A stretch of 64,000 bases of DNA from Yinghuangia sp045039925 (lineage in GTDB: Bacteria > Actinomycetota > Actinomycetes > Streptomycetales > Streptomycetaceae), in NCBI GenBank assembly GCA_045039925.1, contig CP108400.1:744001-808000 (forward strand). Direction: 5' to 3'. Below, piece after piece: positions 1 to 9,017 of this stretch; within the stretch, counting starts at the first letter, position 1, and every line of letters starts with the position of its first letter. Under the pieces are notes generated by a model, which did no database searches, was not told where the DNA came from, and was given only the letters and a program-made list of their open reading frames with translations. The translations under genes and the position numbers were made by a program.

Positions 1-1
1 C

Positions 2-349
2 CCACCCGAACCCCCGCCCCCGCCGTCGCAGAGCCCCAGTTCGATGAAGGTCGTGCCCGCCGACCAACTCCCGTTGCTGCAAGCCCGGCAGATCCGCATC
101 ACCGCGGTCGCCGACCAGTTCCACATCTCCTGGGGACCACCGCAGCAACCGGTGACCGGCTACCTGATCACCGCCCGCTCCCCGAGCGGCGCGCAGGTCG
201 ACAAGCCGCAGAGCACCGCGGCCGACGAACGCAGAGTCGTCTTCACCTCCCCGCCCGTCCAGCCGGACACGTGCTACATCGTCACGTCCCTGGTCCGCGC
301 CACCGACGGCACCATCCAACTCGCCCCGTCGCCCCCCGCCTGCCGCTGA
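2..349 (+). CDS. C-terminal part of a fibronectin type III domain protein (5' truncated)
   Basis: The reading frame is open from the first bases of the window and ends at TGA 347-349, so the start lies outside. The visible part begins with a proline/serine-rich linker (about 14 residues), followed by roughly 95 residues with the beta-sandwich pattern of an FN3 domain (ITAVADQFHISWGPP, a GYLITARSPSG strand, and a closing CYIVTSLVRATDG). The ATG at 44 is internal to this frame and is unlikely to be the real start. The same linker-plus-FN3 layout occurs in the membrane protein at 13849-16524, so this may be another surface protein tied to the type VII-like locus. That link is inference from architecture and proximity. 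Confidence 0.6.
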   Translation, partial: PPEPPPPPSQSPSSMKVVPADQLPLLQARQIRITAVADQFHISWGPPQQPVTGYLITARSPSGAQVDKPQSTAADERRVVFTSPPVQPDTCYIVTSLVRATDGTIQLAPSPPACR

Positions 350-356
350 CGGCCCG

Positions 357-1139
357 TCAGTGGTGGCCGCCCCGTCGGCCGAGGGTCTCCACAGGGGTCG
401 CGCCGGGGCGCGTCCATTGCGGTACGGGACGGCTGGTCGGGCCCCAGGTGGAGTTCCCTTCCGCATCCGTACGCCAGGACCAGCACGCGTGACGGCCCTC
501 GGGCCATCCTTCCGGCGTGTCCTCCCACGTCTCGCCGCGGCCGTACGGCGTCATGTCGAGCAGCCCGAGCGAGGCGTTGATCCGCTCGACGCCCCGGGCG
601 GTCGTGGAGTAGGTGAGGTACGCGCGGTCGCCGTCCCGCAGGTAGGCGGTGACGTACCCCATGTCGCCCCCGGCCGGTCCCGCCACGTCGCGCACCGAGT
701 ACCAGGGCTCGGTGTAGCCCATGAAGTCGACGTACGCCGCCACCTCGTCCCACGCGCCCGTCACCAGCACCGCGTACGAGACACCGCGGGCGTTCAGGTA
801 GGCGGCGTCCTTCAGGTGCCAGGCCGCGGTGGTGCAGCCCTCGCACTGCCCTTGGTGCGGCGCGCCGTCGTACCACATGTGCTTGTAGACCACGAGTTCG
901 TCGCGGCCCTGGAACAGGTCCAGGAACGGGACCGGGCCGTCCGGTCCCCGGACCTCCACCTTCCCGTCGAACTCCACCATCGGCAGTCGGCGGCGGGCCG
1001 CGGCGATGGCGTCGCCCTCGCGCGTGTGGGCCTTCTCGCGGATCAGCAGCTCATCGCGGGCGGCCTGCCAGGCGGCGAGGTCGACCACGGGCGGGCGCCC
1101 GAACTGCGCGGCGGTCTTGTCGTCCGGTGTGGACGTCAT
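357..1139 (-). CDS. DUF899 family thioredoxin-like protein
   Basis: A 260-residue protein with the hallmarks of DUF899, a thioredoxin-fold family of unknown substrate that is common in actinomycetes. The visible signatures are the N-terminal ARDELLIREKAHTREGDAI segment, the LPMVEFDGKV strand with LDLFQGRDELVVYKHMWYD, and a C-rich GQCEGCT motif (CxxC) at the active-site position. The C-terminal PEGWPEGRHACWSWR block is also typical. The start is the ATG at 1139. The stop lies 7 bp from the convergent FN3 gene end. No partner genes are adjacent, so no pathway can be assigned. The family is well known but biochemically poorly defined. Confidence 0.85.
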   Translation of the reverse strand: MTSTPDDKTAAQFGRPPVVDLAAWQAARDELLIREKAHTREGDAIAAARRRLPMVEFDGKVEVRGPDGPVPFLDLFQGRDELVVYKHMWYDGAPHQGQCEGCTTAAWHLKDAAYLNARGVSYAVLVTGAWDEVAAYVDFMGYTEPWYSVRDVAGPAGGDMGYVTAYLRDGDRAYLTYSTTARGVERINASLGLLDMTPYGRGETWEDTPEGWPEGRHACWSWRTDAEGNSTWGPTSRPVPQWTRPGATPVETLGRRGGHH

Positions 1140-1457
1140 GGGGGTTCTCCAAATGTCTGCGGTGTCGACGACGATTCGCGTCCTCCCAAGGCAGACCCGA
1201 TCCGCGGCCCGAACTCATCGCTAACCCGCGGACAAGTTCCCCCGAGCCCGAGGACCCGGCCGAAAGCCGTTCGTGAGCCGTTCGCAAGCCGTCCGCAAGC
1301 CGTCCGGATCCACAAGATCACCCAACTACGTTTTGCCATATGAGAGTTCCGTCCGCCATCCCCCATCCGACGATTCCGCGAACACGGGACACACGCGGAT
1401 CGGATGATGCGACACTCGGCTCTTCTGCGGCGGCGGACCCACGAACAGGAGCCGGTG
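1140..1457. other. Intergenic region between DUF899 gene and small CDS
   Basis: A 318-bp spacer between divergent genes. It holds an 11-bp tandem array (1265-1308, listed separately) and a relatively AT-rich stretch around 1318-1345 that may carry the promoter for the small gene starting at 1458. I see no hairpin terminator or RNA gene in it. Confidence 0.5.
1265..1308. repeat. 11-bp tandem array, 4 copies
   Basis: Four contiguous 11-bp units: AGCCGTTCGTG, AGCCGTTCGCA, AGCCGTCCGCA, AGCCGTCCGGA. It is intergenic, upstream of the CDS at 1458. The period is not a multiple of three, so it is not coding-derived. Confidence 0.85.
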
Positions 1458-1685
1458 ATGGTGCAGTTCCAGGGACGGGAGTACGCGCTCTCCCGCGCCG
1501 ATGTCGAGACGCGGATGCGCGGATTACGGCCGGACCGGATCACCCGGTACTTCGTGGACGTCAACGGCCACGCGTACCCGGTCAAGCAGGTCGCCCGCGC
1601 CTGTACCGGGGTCCATGCGCAGCACACCCGCGAGTCGCAACAGCTCCTGCGCGCCCTCGGCTTCACCATCCACCGGGCCTGCTGA
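1458..1685 (+). CDS. Small conserved-looking protein, function unknown
   Basis: A 75-residue protein starting MVQFQGREYALSRADVET. The start at ATG 1458 is chosen because an AGGAG (1447-1451) sits 6 nt upstream; the upstream in-frame ATG at 1404 lacks a comparable site. The body has a phosphate-grip-like pattern DRITRYFVDVNGHAYPVKQV followed by a helix ending RALGFTIHRAC. From memory this looks like a small stand-alone domain found in many actinomycete genomes, but I cannot name a family with certainty. It has no signal peptide and no membrane segment. It lies 180 bp upstream of the WXG-like gene but with a minus-strand candidate between them, so it is probably not part of that operon. Confidence 0.65.
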   Translation: MVQFQGREYALSRADVETRMRGLRPDRITRYFVDVNGHAYPVKQVARACTGVHAQHTRESQQLLRALGFTIHRAC

Positions 1686-1695
1686 CGGCCGCAGG

Positions 1696-1866
1696 TCAGC
1701 CGTGGGTCGGCCGAAACCAAACCTCTTCGGCGGACAACCCCGGCACCCGGTCCCGCGAGTCCACTACGAACTCCGGCTTCATCTCGATCAGTTGGGTGCC
1801 CGCGGAGGTGGCGGAGCGGCTACCCTTCTGCCATCTGGGGCCGATCGAGCGGAGGGAACCGCGCAT
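1696..1866 (-). CDS. Possible small protein of unknown function
   Basis: A 56-codon minus-strand frame with coding-like G/C at third positions (about 85 percent by eye) in a stretch with no plus-strand gene. It ends SAEEVWFRPTHG just beyond the convergent small CDS. The start is uncertain: ATG 1866 overlaps the start of the plus-strand WXG-like gene, and ATG 1782 would leave only 28 residues. No domain was recognised. It could be a remnant of a longer gene. Confidence 0.35.
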   Translation of the reverse strand: MRGSLRSIGPRWQKGSRSATSAGTQLIEMKPEFVVDSRDRVPGLSAEEVWFRPTHG

Positions 1867-2158
1867 GGGCGACCAAGTCCCCAATCCCCAGAAGGGCGAC
1901 CTGGCGAGCGCGCTCCGCCTCGCCGAGCGCTACGCCGCAGCCGTCGCCACCGACCTCGACGCCGTCGTCGCCGACATGGAGACGGAACGGCCGTGGGGAG
2001 GCATCGCCGCCGCGGTCTTCTACGCCGAGCTCAAGGCCGCGCGCACCCAGGCCGTGGGCGGCGTGGACGCCTTCGTCAGCGCCTTCCGCACCGCGCACGA
2101 CGCCGAGCCGGACCGGATCGACCGGAGCCAGTGGTACCCCCGAGGCAACGTCCACTGA
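1865..2158 (+). CDS. WXG100-like small helical protein, putative type VII secretion substrate
   Basis: A 97-residue protein with the size and layout of the WXG100/ESAT-6 superfamily: two predicted amphipathic helices separated by a W44-G45-G46 turn near the middle of the chain. The start at ATG 1865 is supported by GGAGG at 1851-1855 with 9-nt spacing. It is the first gene of an apparent operon with the 696-residue protein (46 bp downstream) and the EssC-like ATPase. That context is what argues for a secreted or secretion-partner role. It lacks an obvious C-terminal YxxxD/E signal, so it may depend on a partner. The assignment rests on motif position and neighbours, not on strong sequence identity. 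Confidence 0.6.
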   Translation: MGDQVPNPQKGDLASALRLAERYAAAVATDLDAVVADMETERPWGGIAAAVFYAELKAARTQAVGGVDAFVSAFRTAHDAEPDRIDRSQWYPRGNVH

Positions 2159-2188
2159 CAGGGTGCATTGACAGGGTCCGCTGACAGG
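2156..2188. repeat. 13-bp tandem repeat starting at a stop codon
   Basis: TGACAGGGTGCAT and TGACAGGGTCCGC, followed by a partial third copy TGACAGG. The first TGA is the stop of the WXG-like gene. The third copy feeds into the AGGAGGGGG ribosome binding site (2186-2194) of the next gene. Confidence 0.7.
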
Positions 2189-2203
2189 AGGGGGACGACC
2201 GGC

Positions 2204-4294
2204 ATGCCGTTCATCCCGAGTCCGAACATGGCCTGGATCGACACCGAGGCGATGCCCCTGCTCATCGGCAAGCTGGAGCGCGCCGAGGCGACACTGCAGG
2301 AGGCCCATCGGGTACTCCAGGGCCGCTGCGAAACCCTCGGCGTGGACGGAGCGGCCGGGACGACCGGCCTGAGTCCCGCGATGGCCTTCGTCTCCGGGCG
2401 AATCGCCGACTTGCGCCGCAGGTTGGCCCTGGCGGTCGCCGAAGAGGCAGGCAACGCGGGCGTCTTCATGCCGGGCATGGTCATGCTCGACACGTCCGGC
2501 GCCCTGGCGGGATTCGGCAGCCCCGAGGAGGCGGAGGCCGAGGCGCGCCGCATCGCCGACGAACTCCTGGAGAGCAGGGGCGATCCCAGTGACGAGCTGA
2601 TCGCGGATCTCCGGGCCCACGCCGCGGACCCGTACTTCGCGAGCGCGTTCGCGAAGCGGATCCCGTTCGAGGACCTGGGGCCGCTCCTCACGGACACCGC
2701 CACTCGGATCGACCCCTTGCTGTTGGACTACCAGGAACGCCTGGACCGCTACAACCTGCTCGTCGAAGGACTCGGCAACACCCTTGCCACCGCCACCCGG
2801 CAGACCGCTCCCGAGCTCAGGCTCCCCGACGACTATGCCGACGACTGGCTGCGGCTCATGACGGACGGCGACGCCCAGGACTTCTACCCCGCGGTGGCGG
2901 CGCAGTTGCTGCGGCACGGCTCGTACGGCACCGACTTCCTGGACTCCCTCGCAACGGGGGTCTACGAGTTCGAGTTGGAGAACCCGCACAAGCCGTGGGG
3001 CAACAGGCTCAACGAAGGCCTCTTGACCCGCCCCGACGCCGAGCACGCCCTCGCCGGCTATCCGGACCCGATGACCGGGATCATGGAGGCGCTGGGCAAC
3101 AACCCCGACGCCGCGCTGCGCTGGTTCGACGCCGACACCGAGCGGCTGCGCTACGTGATCCAGGACCGCATCTGGCCCTTCGACAACGGCGCGGGTGCCG
3201 GACGCGCGCTGGAGGCCGCGACGACGGTGTTCCGCGGGGGGACGCTCCCGGACCCCGACAACCCGGGCCGGGTCATCGCCGACGAGAACTCGCCCGGGTG
3301 GAAGTCGGCCAATCTGGCCAGCCACGCGTTCGCGTACCTGGGCGAGCGGATCGGGGACGGCACCTCCTCGGGCTTCCCCTGGGTCGGGTCCGACCGCGGC
3401 CGACAGGTCCCGACCGGCATGCGCGAGAGCGTGGGCCGCATGCTGTCCGCGTACATGCACGACATCTACCGGGTCACCGCCGTCGGCCAGGGCCAGGGCG
3501 GCGACCCCGACGTGCCCGGCGTGTACGTCGGCAACACGCCGCTCCCCGGCTACCCCGCCGGGGCACTCGTCGACCCGGAGGACCTGAAGCAGATCATCCG
3601 GTCGATCGCCCCCGACCACGAGGCGATGCAACTGGTCGTCAACTCCGGCCTGCTGATGGCGGCGAACGTGACGAGTTGGGCCTTCGACGCCCCGGGAATC
3701 ACCGAAGACGCGGTCAACAGCAAGGTCGTCGGCGCCGGAAACTCCATGGCGTTCATCGTCGGGAACGCCGTGGCCGGAGACATCGGCGACGAGACCTTCC
3801 GGGCGACCGAGCGGGCGCGATCGGTGCAGTGGCTGTCGGGTCTTGTCGGCCTCGTACCCGTTCCGGGCGGCCAGTTCGTCGAGTACGTGGTGGACCAGGG
3901 CAGGAGCGGACTCGCCGCCGATCTGGCGCGGCTGCCCGGCGAATCGGCACGTGATCGGGCCAACCACAGCGACGTGGTCGTCAGGGGCTCGTTGCAGCGC
4001 GTGGTCCTCGACGCGAAGAACGACGACGCGGGAACCGCGATCTTCCAGGCGTACGCCGACTCGGACGAGAACCCGGATCCCGCGATGACGGCGGAGGCAC
4101 TGAAGGATCTGCTCACGGTCGAGGATCCGCAGACGCAGGAAATCCGGCTCAGGACACCGGAAGAGCGCGCGGAGATCGACGGAGCCCAGGAGCAGTACCT
4201 CGCGTGGGCCAACTGGTCGGCCCTCGGCGACGAACATGCGCGCATGGTCCAGGACGCCTACGACGCGGAGTTCTCGCTCTTCATCGACGAATGA
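2204..4294 (+). CDS. Type VII secretion-associated protein, DUF6571-like
   Basis: A 696-residue, soluble-looking protein. The start at ATG 2204 follows AGGAGGGGG (2186-2194). The N-terminal ~100 residues are helical (LLIGKLERAEATLQEAHRVL) in the manner of LXG/WXG-type targeting modules. The rest is rich in short helices with recurring blocks such as NNPDAALRWFDAD and ALEAATTVFRGG, which I associate from memory with the actinomycete family DUF6571 found beside WXG100 genes. It has no signal peptide and no enzyme motif that I recognise. It lies between a WXG-like gene and the EssC-like ATPase, and its stop overlaps a possible ATGA start of the ATPase gene. A secreted substrate or a secretion accessory are both possible. 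Confidence 0.6.
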   Translation: MPFIPSPNMAWIDTEAMPLLIGKLERAEATLQEAHRVLQGRCETLGVDGAAGTTGLSPAMAFVSGRIADLRRRLALAVAEEAGNAGVFMPGMVMLDTSGALAGFGSPEEAEAEARRIADELLESRGDPSDELIADLRAHAADPYFASAFAKRIPFEDLGPLLTDTATRIDPLLLDYQERLDRYNLLVEGLGNTLATATRQTAPELRLPDDYADDWLRLMTDGDAQDFYPAVAAQLLRHGSYGTDFLDSLATGVYEFELENPHKPWGNRLNEGLLTRPDAEHALAGYPDPMTGIMEALGNNPDAALRWFDADTERLRYVIQDRIWPFDNGAGAGRALEAATTVFRGGTLPDPDNPGRVIADENSPGWKSANLASHAFAYLGERIGDGTSSGFPWVGSDRGRQVPTGMRESVGRMLSAYMHDIYRVTAVGQGQGGDPDVPGVYVGNTPLPGYPAGALVDPEDLKQIIRSIAPDHEAMQLVVNSGLLMAANVTSWAFDAPGITEDAVNSKVVGAGNSMAFIVGNAVAGDIGDETFRATERARSVQWLSGLVGLVPVPGGQFVEYVVDQGRSGLAADLARLPGESARDRANHSDVVVRGSLQRVVLDAKNDDAGTAIFQAYADSDENPDPAMTAEALKDLLTVEDPQTQEIRLRTPEERAEIDGAQEQYLAWANWSALGDEHARMVQDAYDAEFSLFIDE

Positions 4295-4344
4295 ACCGGC
4301 CGCGCGCAGCCGCACTCGGGGGCTGGAGGGAACGGGGGAACGCG

Positions 4345-7300
4345 GTGGAACTTCACCTCAGCGTCGTCGACCCGCGCGGCGGCACCGGCGTCGATGTGGT
4401 CGTGGCGGCGGAGCCGGACATGAGCGTACGCGCGCTCGCCGCCGAACTGGCACGCCTGCTCGGGGAGCCGACACCCCGGACCGGTGAACCCGCCTTGTTC
4501 GTCGAAGGAGTTCCGGTCCCGGGCGACCTGCCCCTCGGAGTCTCGCCGGTGCGCGAAGGCGTGCGGGTCTCGCTGGCCGGTCCGTCCGCACCTCGCATCG
4601 ACGGCCAAGGTCTCGTCGAACTCCGCGTGGTCGGCGGCCCCGACGCGGGCGCCGTGCATCGTCTCGGACCCAGCGCCGCAATCGTCGGAAGCGGTCCCGA
4701 CGCCTGGGTGCGGATCGCGGACAGTGCGCTCGCCGAGGCCGCCCTCGAAGTCTCCGTCGGCGTCAACGGCGACACCCGGGTACGCCCGCTCAAGGGCACC
4801 GGTGCCGCCCTGGAAGGTAAACCCCTCGGACAACCGGCGGTGGACTGGGAGTTCGGCAACGTCGTCGCGGTCGGCGAATCGCTGTTGGAGCTGTGCCCGC
4901 CGGCTTTCCCCGACGCGGCACTCCGCCCGTCCGAGGACGGCGGCGGCCTCGCGTTCAACCGGCCGCCGCGCATCGTGCCGCCGTCGCCCGCCACGATGTT
5001 CCGCCTGCCGACGGTGCCCAAGCCGTCGGACGCCCGGCCGTTCCCCTGGGCGATGGCGCTGCTGCCGCTGGTGGGCGCGGTGTCCCTGGCACTGCTGCGG
5101 GGGTCGACCCTCTACCTGTTCATGGCGCTGCTCACGCCGCTGGTCCTGGTCGGCAGTTACTCGTCGGACCGGAGGCACGGCAGGCGGTCACACCGCCGCG
5201 CACGCGCGGAGTTCGAGGCGCAGAAGGTCTCCATCGAGTACCAGGCACGCAGGGCGATGGCCCAGGAGACCGCGGTACGGCGGGCCGCGGCACCTGATCC
5301 CGCGGCGGTCCTGGTCGTCGCAGCGCATCCCACCCACCGGCTGTGGGAGCGTCGGCCCGCCGACGCGGACCACGGCGTGCTGCGCGTCGGGACAGGGTCG
5401 CTGCCTTCCGAGGTGGAGGTGCACGACCCCAACTCGCAGGAGCACCGCCGTTCCCAGCACCGGGACTTGGCGGAGGTCCCGGTGACCGTGGACCTGCGCG
5501 CGCACGGCGTGGTCGGGGTCGCGGGGCGTGGGAGCACGCCTCGTGCGCTCGCCCGCTGGCTCGTCGCGCAGGCCGCCGTCCTGCACGGCCCCGACGACCT
5601 CGCCGTCTACGTGCTCACCGACCGGTCGGCCCGCCAGGATTGGGAGTGGGTGCGCTGGCTCCCGCACGTTCGCGCCCGGCAGGGGCAGGACGCGGTAGCA
5701 CTGATCGGGCACGACGCCGACTCGGTGGCGCGGCGCATCACCGAGGTGCTGGCGCTGATCACCGTGCGCCGCAACGCCGTTCGTGATCCGAGCGGCCTGG
5801 AGCCCGCGGCCGGGCGGCCGTGGGCCGGGCCGTTGCTGCTGCTCGTCGTGGACGGCTCGCGCCGGCTGCGCGCGATCCCCGGCCTCGCCCAGATCCTGCG
5901 TGAAGGCCCCCTCGTCGGCGTCCACCCGGTCTGCCTGGACGGCGACCGCCGCCTGCTTCCGGAGGAGTGCCGGGCGGTGGTCGACGAGGACCACCACGGG
6001 CGCGTACGCGTCGAGCGGGCCGGCCTCCCACCGGTGCACGGCGTACGCCCCGACTGCGTCTCCCCTGAGTGGTGCGAGCGGGTCGCCCGCGCCCTGTGCC
6101 CGATCCGGGACGTGGCCGAGCCGGAGGGGTCGGGGCTGCCCGACGCCTGCCGCCTGCTGGACGTCCTCGGCCTGGATCCGCCGACACCGGACGCGGTGGC
6201 CGCTCGCTGGCTCCTCGGCGGGCGCTCCACCGCGGCACCCGTCGGGGTGTCCCTGGACGGCCCGTTCGTCGTCGATCTGGTCCGCGACGGACCGCACGGC
6301 CTGGTGGCGGGGACCACCGGATCGGGCAAGTCCGAGCTGCTCCAGACCCTCGTCGCGTCCCTCGCGGCGGTGAACCGGCCCGACGCGATGAACTTCGTGC
6401 TGGTCGACTACAAGGGCGGCGCGGCCTTCAAGGACTGCGTACACCTGCCGCACACCGTCGGCATGGTCACCGACCTCGACGCCCATCTGGTGCGGCGCGC
6501 ACTCGTGTCGCTCGGTGCGGAGTTGCGGCGCCGCGAACACATCCTCGCGGCGGCCCGCACCGCGGACATCGACGACCACCTGGCGGCGGCCCGTCGCGAC
6601 GCGACCCTCGCCCCGCTGCCGCGGCTACTCATCGTGATCGACGAATTCGCCTCGATGGCACGCGAGTTGCCCGACTTCGTGAGCGGCCTCGTGGACGTCG
6701 CCCAGCGTGGCCGGTCCCTGGGCATCCATCTCGTCCTCGCCACCCAGCGACCGAGCGGCGTCGTGTCGCCGGAGATCCGCGCCAACACCAACCTCCGGGT
6801 GGCGCTGCGCGTCACCGACGCCGCGGACAGCCAGGACGTCATCGACACCGCCGATGCCGGGCGCATCCCCAAGTCGGCCCCCGGCCGCGGGTACGCCCGG
6901 CTGGGGGCGTCCTCCCCGCTGCCCTTCCAGGCGGCCCGGGTGGGCGGCCGCCGCCCGGGACCGTCCGATGCCGCGGCGTCCGTTCCCTGGGCCGCCCCGG
7001 TGGACTGGGAAGGGCTGGCCCGCACACTTCCGGCGCGGCCGGTGCCGCGCTCACGGGACGAAGAGGTGCCGACCGACCTCGCGGTGCTCGTCGAGGCGGT
7101 CCAGGAGGCCTCGCGTTCCCTGGGGTTCGCGCTCCCGCACCGTCCGTGGCTGCCCGCGCTGGGCGATGCGGTCACAATCGACGAAGTTCCGCCCGGCATC
7201 GTCCGGTTGGGTGATGTGGCCCCGGTCGTGTTCGGGGTCACCGACGTGCCGGGCCGGCAGGCGCGCGAACCGCTCGCGCTCGACCCCGCCGACGGGGGCC

Positions 7301-8733
7301 ACTTGCTCCTGGTCGGCGGCCCCCGGTCGGGCCGGTCGACGGCGCTGCGCACCATTGCGGGGGCGCTCGCCGCGTCGTCGTCCCCGCGCGACATGCACCT
7401 GTACGGGGTCGACTGCGCGTCCAACGCCCTCTTGCCGCTCGCCCGTCTGCCGCACTGCGGTTGCGTCGTCTCCCGCGACCAGCCGCAGCAACTCGGGCGT
7501 CTGCTCGCCAGGTTGGGGGCCGAGGTGGCCCGCCGTCAGCAGTTCCTCGCCGCGCACGGCATGACCGGCACCGCAGAACAACGCGCCGCCGCACCCGCGC
7601 ACGAGCGTCTGCCCTGGCTGGTCCTGATGCTGGACGGCTGGGAGGGCTACCACGCGGCGTTCGAGACGTACGAATACGGCGCGTTGATCGATGCGCTGAA
7701 GCGGTTGCTCCAGGACGGCCCTTCGGTCGGCCTCAAGGTCGTCATGAGTGCCGACCGGAGCGGGCTGTCGAGCATCGTGTCCTCCTCCTTCGCGGACCGG
7801 CTCGTGCTGCGGCTGGCGGACCCGGCCGACTACGCGTCCGCCGGGCTCACGGCCCGGGACCTCCCGGTGTCGATGCCCCCGGGCCGCGCGGTGCAGGCCG
7901 CCGAAGCGGGCTTGCGGGAAAGCCAGATCGCGCTGCTCGCGGCCGACCCGTCCGGGCACGCCCAGACCGCCGCGCTGCACCGGATCGGCGATGCCGCGCG
8001 CGCCGCGCACGGCCCACCGCCACCGCACCTGCGGCCCATGCGCGTGGACGCGCTGCCCGCCCGGATGGCGATGTCCGAAGCCCTGGCGCTGCGCCGGGAG
8101 TTCGCGCCGCCGTCCGACGCATGGGCGCTGCTCGGCGTGGGCGGCGACGAACTGGCCCCGCTGGGCGTGGATCTCGCGGTCTCCGGACCGGGTTTCGTCA
8201 TCGCCGGGCCGCCGCGCTCCGGGCGGTCCACGGTGCTCGTCTGTGCGGCGCGTACGCTCCTGCGCGGCGGCCTGCCGCTCGTCCTGGTCCTGCCGCGCCG
8301 GTCGCCGCTGCGGGAATTGGCCGACGAACCGGGCGTGCTCGGCGTCCTGGGCAGCGACGCCGCCGCGCAGGACCTGCGGCAATTGGCCGCCCACGCTGCC
8401 GACGGACGGTACGCGGTGCTGGTCGACGACGCCGAACTCCTCTACGACACCGCGCTGGACACCGCCCTCGAAGAGGTGATCCGGGGAGGCGGGGACAGCG
8501 GCAGGTGCGTCGTGGCGGCGGGCACCACGGATGCCATCGCCTCGCAGTACCGCGGCTTCCTCACCGCCGCACGCCGTTCGATGAACGGCATGCTGCTCTC
8601 ACCGCAGGGCAGTTCGGACGGCGAGCTGTTCAAGGTCCACCTGGGGCGGAACCCGGGAGGCGGCCCCACCGGCCGCGGACTCCTGATCCGCGACGGCAGG
8701 GCTGTCCCGATCCAGGCGACAGCCGCCGACTGA
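4345..8733 (+). CDS. EssC/EccC-like FtsK/SpoIIIE ATPase with N-terminal FHA-type module
   Basis: A 1462-residue membrane ATPase, the probable motor of a type VII-like secretion system. The N-terminus (about 1-85, starting VELHLSVVDPRGG) looks like the ubiquitin-like YukD/EccD fold. Residues ~90-190 resemble an FHA domain. Two membrane segments lie at ~234-252 and ~255-275. The first ATPase domain has an intact Walker A (GTTGSGKS, 656-663) and Walker B (D766 E767). Domains two and three keep the fold but have Arg in place of the Walker A Lys (GGPRSGRST, 991-999; GPPRSGRST, 1288-1296). The FHA-first order is that of firmicute EssC rather than mycobacterial EccC. GTG 4345 is chosen because it gives the usual N-terminus. 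ATG 4291, which overlaps the previous stop as ATGA, is the alternative. Confidence 0.85.
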   Translation: MELHLSVVDPRGGTGVDVVVAAEPDMSVRALAAELARLLGEPTPRTGEPALFVEGVPVPGDLPLGVSPVREGVRVSLAGPSAPRIDGQGLVELRVVGGPDAGAVHRLGPSAAIVGSGPDAWVRIADSALAEAALEVSVGVNGDTRVRPLKGTGAALEGKPLGQPAVDWEFGNVVAVGESLLELCPPAFPDAALRPSEDGGGLAFNRPPRIVPPSPATMFRLPTVPKPSDARPFPWAMALLPLVGAVSLALLRGSTLYLFMALLTPLVLVGSYSSDRRHGRRSHRRARAEFEAQKVSIEYQARRAMAQETAVRRAAAPDPAAVLVVAAHPTHRLWERRPADADHGVLRVGTGSLPSEVEVHDPNSQEHRRSQHRDLAEVPVTVDLRAHGVVGVAGRGSTPRALARWLVAQAAVLHGPDDLAVYVLTDRSARQDWEWVRWLPHVRARQGQDAVALIGHDADSVARRITEVLALITVRRNAVRDPSGLEPAAGRPWAGPLLLLVVDGSRRLRAIPGLAQILREGPLVGVHPVCLDGDRRLLPEECRAVVDEDHHGRVRVERAGLPPVHGVRPDCVSPEWCERVARALCPIRDVAEPEGSGLPDACRLLDVLGLDPPTPDAVAARWLLGGRSTAAPVGVSLDGPFVVDLVRDGPHGLVAGTTGSGKSELLQTLVASLAAVNRPDAMNFVLVDYKGGAAFKDCVHLPHTVGMVTDLDAHLVRRALVSLGAELRRREHILAAARTADIDDHLAAARRDATLAPLPRLLIVIDEFASMARELPDFVSGLVDVAQRGRSLGIHLVLATQRPSGVVSPEIRANTNLRVALRVTDAADSQDVIDTADAGRIPKSAPGRGYARLGASSPLPFQAARVGGRRPGPSDAAASVPWAAPVDWEGLARTLPARPVPRSRDEEVPTDLAVLVEAVQEASRSLGFALPHRPWLPALGDAVTIDEVPPGIVRLGDVAPVVFGVTDVPGRQAREPLALDPADGGHLLLVGGPRSGRSTALRTIAGALAASSSPRDMHLYGVDCASNALLPLARLPHCGCVVSRDQPQQLGRLLARLGAEVARRQQFLAAHGMTGTAEQRAAAPAHERLPWLVLMLDGWEGYHAAFETYEYGALIDALKRLLQDGPSVGLKVVMSADRSGLSSIVSSSFADRLVLRLADPADYASAGLTARDLPVSMPPGRAVQAAEAGLRESQIALLAADPSGHAQTAALHRIGDAARAAHGPPPPHLRPMRVDALPARMAMSEALALRREFAPPSDAWALLGVGGDELAPLGVDLAVSGPGFVIAGPPRSGRSTVLVCAARTLLRGGLPLVLVLPRRSPLRELADEPGVLGVLGSDAAAQDLRQLAAHAADGRYAVLVDDAELLYDTALDTALEEVIRGGGDSGRCVVAAGTTDAIASQYRGFLTAARRSMNGMLLSPQGSSDGELFKVHLGRNPGGGPTGRGLLIRDGRAVPIQATAAD

Positions 8734-8735
8734 CG

Positions 8736-9002
8736 TCAGTTCGTGGCGCGCTCGATGTTGTCGGCGTTGGTGCGCGCCGCCTGACCGGCGTCGCGCAGTG
8801 TCTGGACGAACCGGTCGAAGAGCGGCTTCACGCCGTCCCACTCGGTGCGGAAGGTGTCCGCCTTCCCGCCCTTCCAGAACTCGCCGCTGGTTCGCGTGGC
8901 GTTCTGGAGGTCGGCGATGATCCCCTCCAGTTGTCCGGCTTGTCCGTCGAACTTCGCTGCCAGCTCGCGCAATTGGGCGAGATCGGCACCTTGGATCGGC
9001 AT
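8736..9002 (-). CDS. WXG100 family secreted protein (ESAT-6-like)
   Basis: An 88-residue canonical WXG100 protein: helix, then W43-K44-G45 turn, then second helix (DTFRTEWDGVKPLFDRFVQTL), with a DNIERA tail typical of EssC-dependent members. It is the last gene of the minus-strand operon, 15 bp after the transglutaminase-fold gene, and its stop is 2 bp from the stop of the convergent EssC-like gene. The family forms antiparallel homo- or heterodimers exported by type VII systems. A heterodimer with the WXG-like protein at 1865 is possible but unproven. The start is ATG 9002, giving the family's usual length. Confidence 0.92.
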   Translation of the reverse strand: MPIQGADLAQLRELAAKFDGQAGQLEGIIADLQNATRTSGEFWKGGKADTFRTEWDGVKPLFDRFVQTLRDAGQAARTNADNIERATN

Positions 9003-9017
9003 CCGTTTCCTCCGCGG

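Noticed and set aside
4204..4344. Earlier starts for the EssC-like ATPase, including the ATGA overlap at 4291
   Set aside because: The extra N-terminal residues are not family-like. GTG 4345 gives the usual VELHLSVVDP start. 4291 is kept as an alternative.
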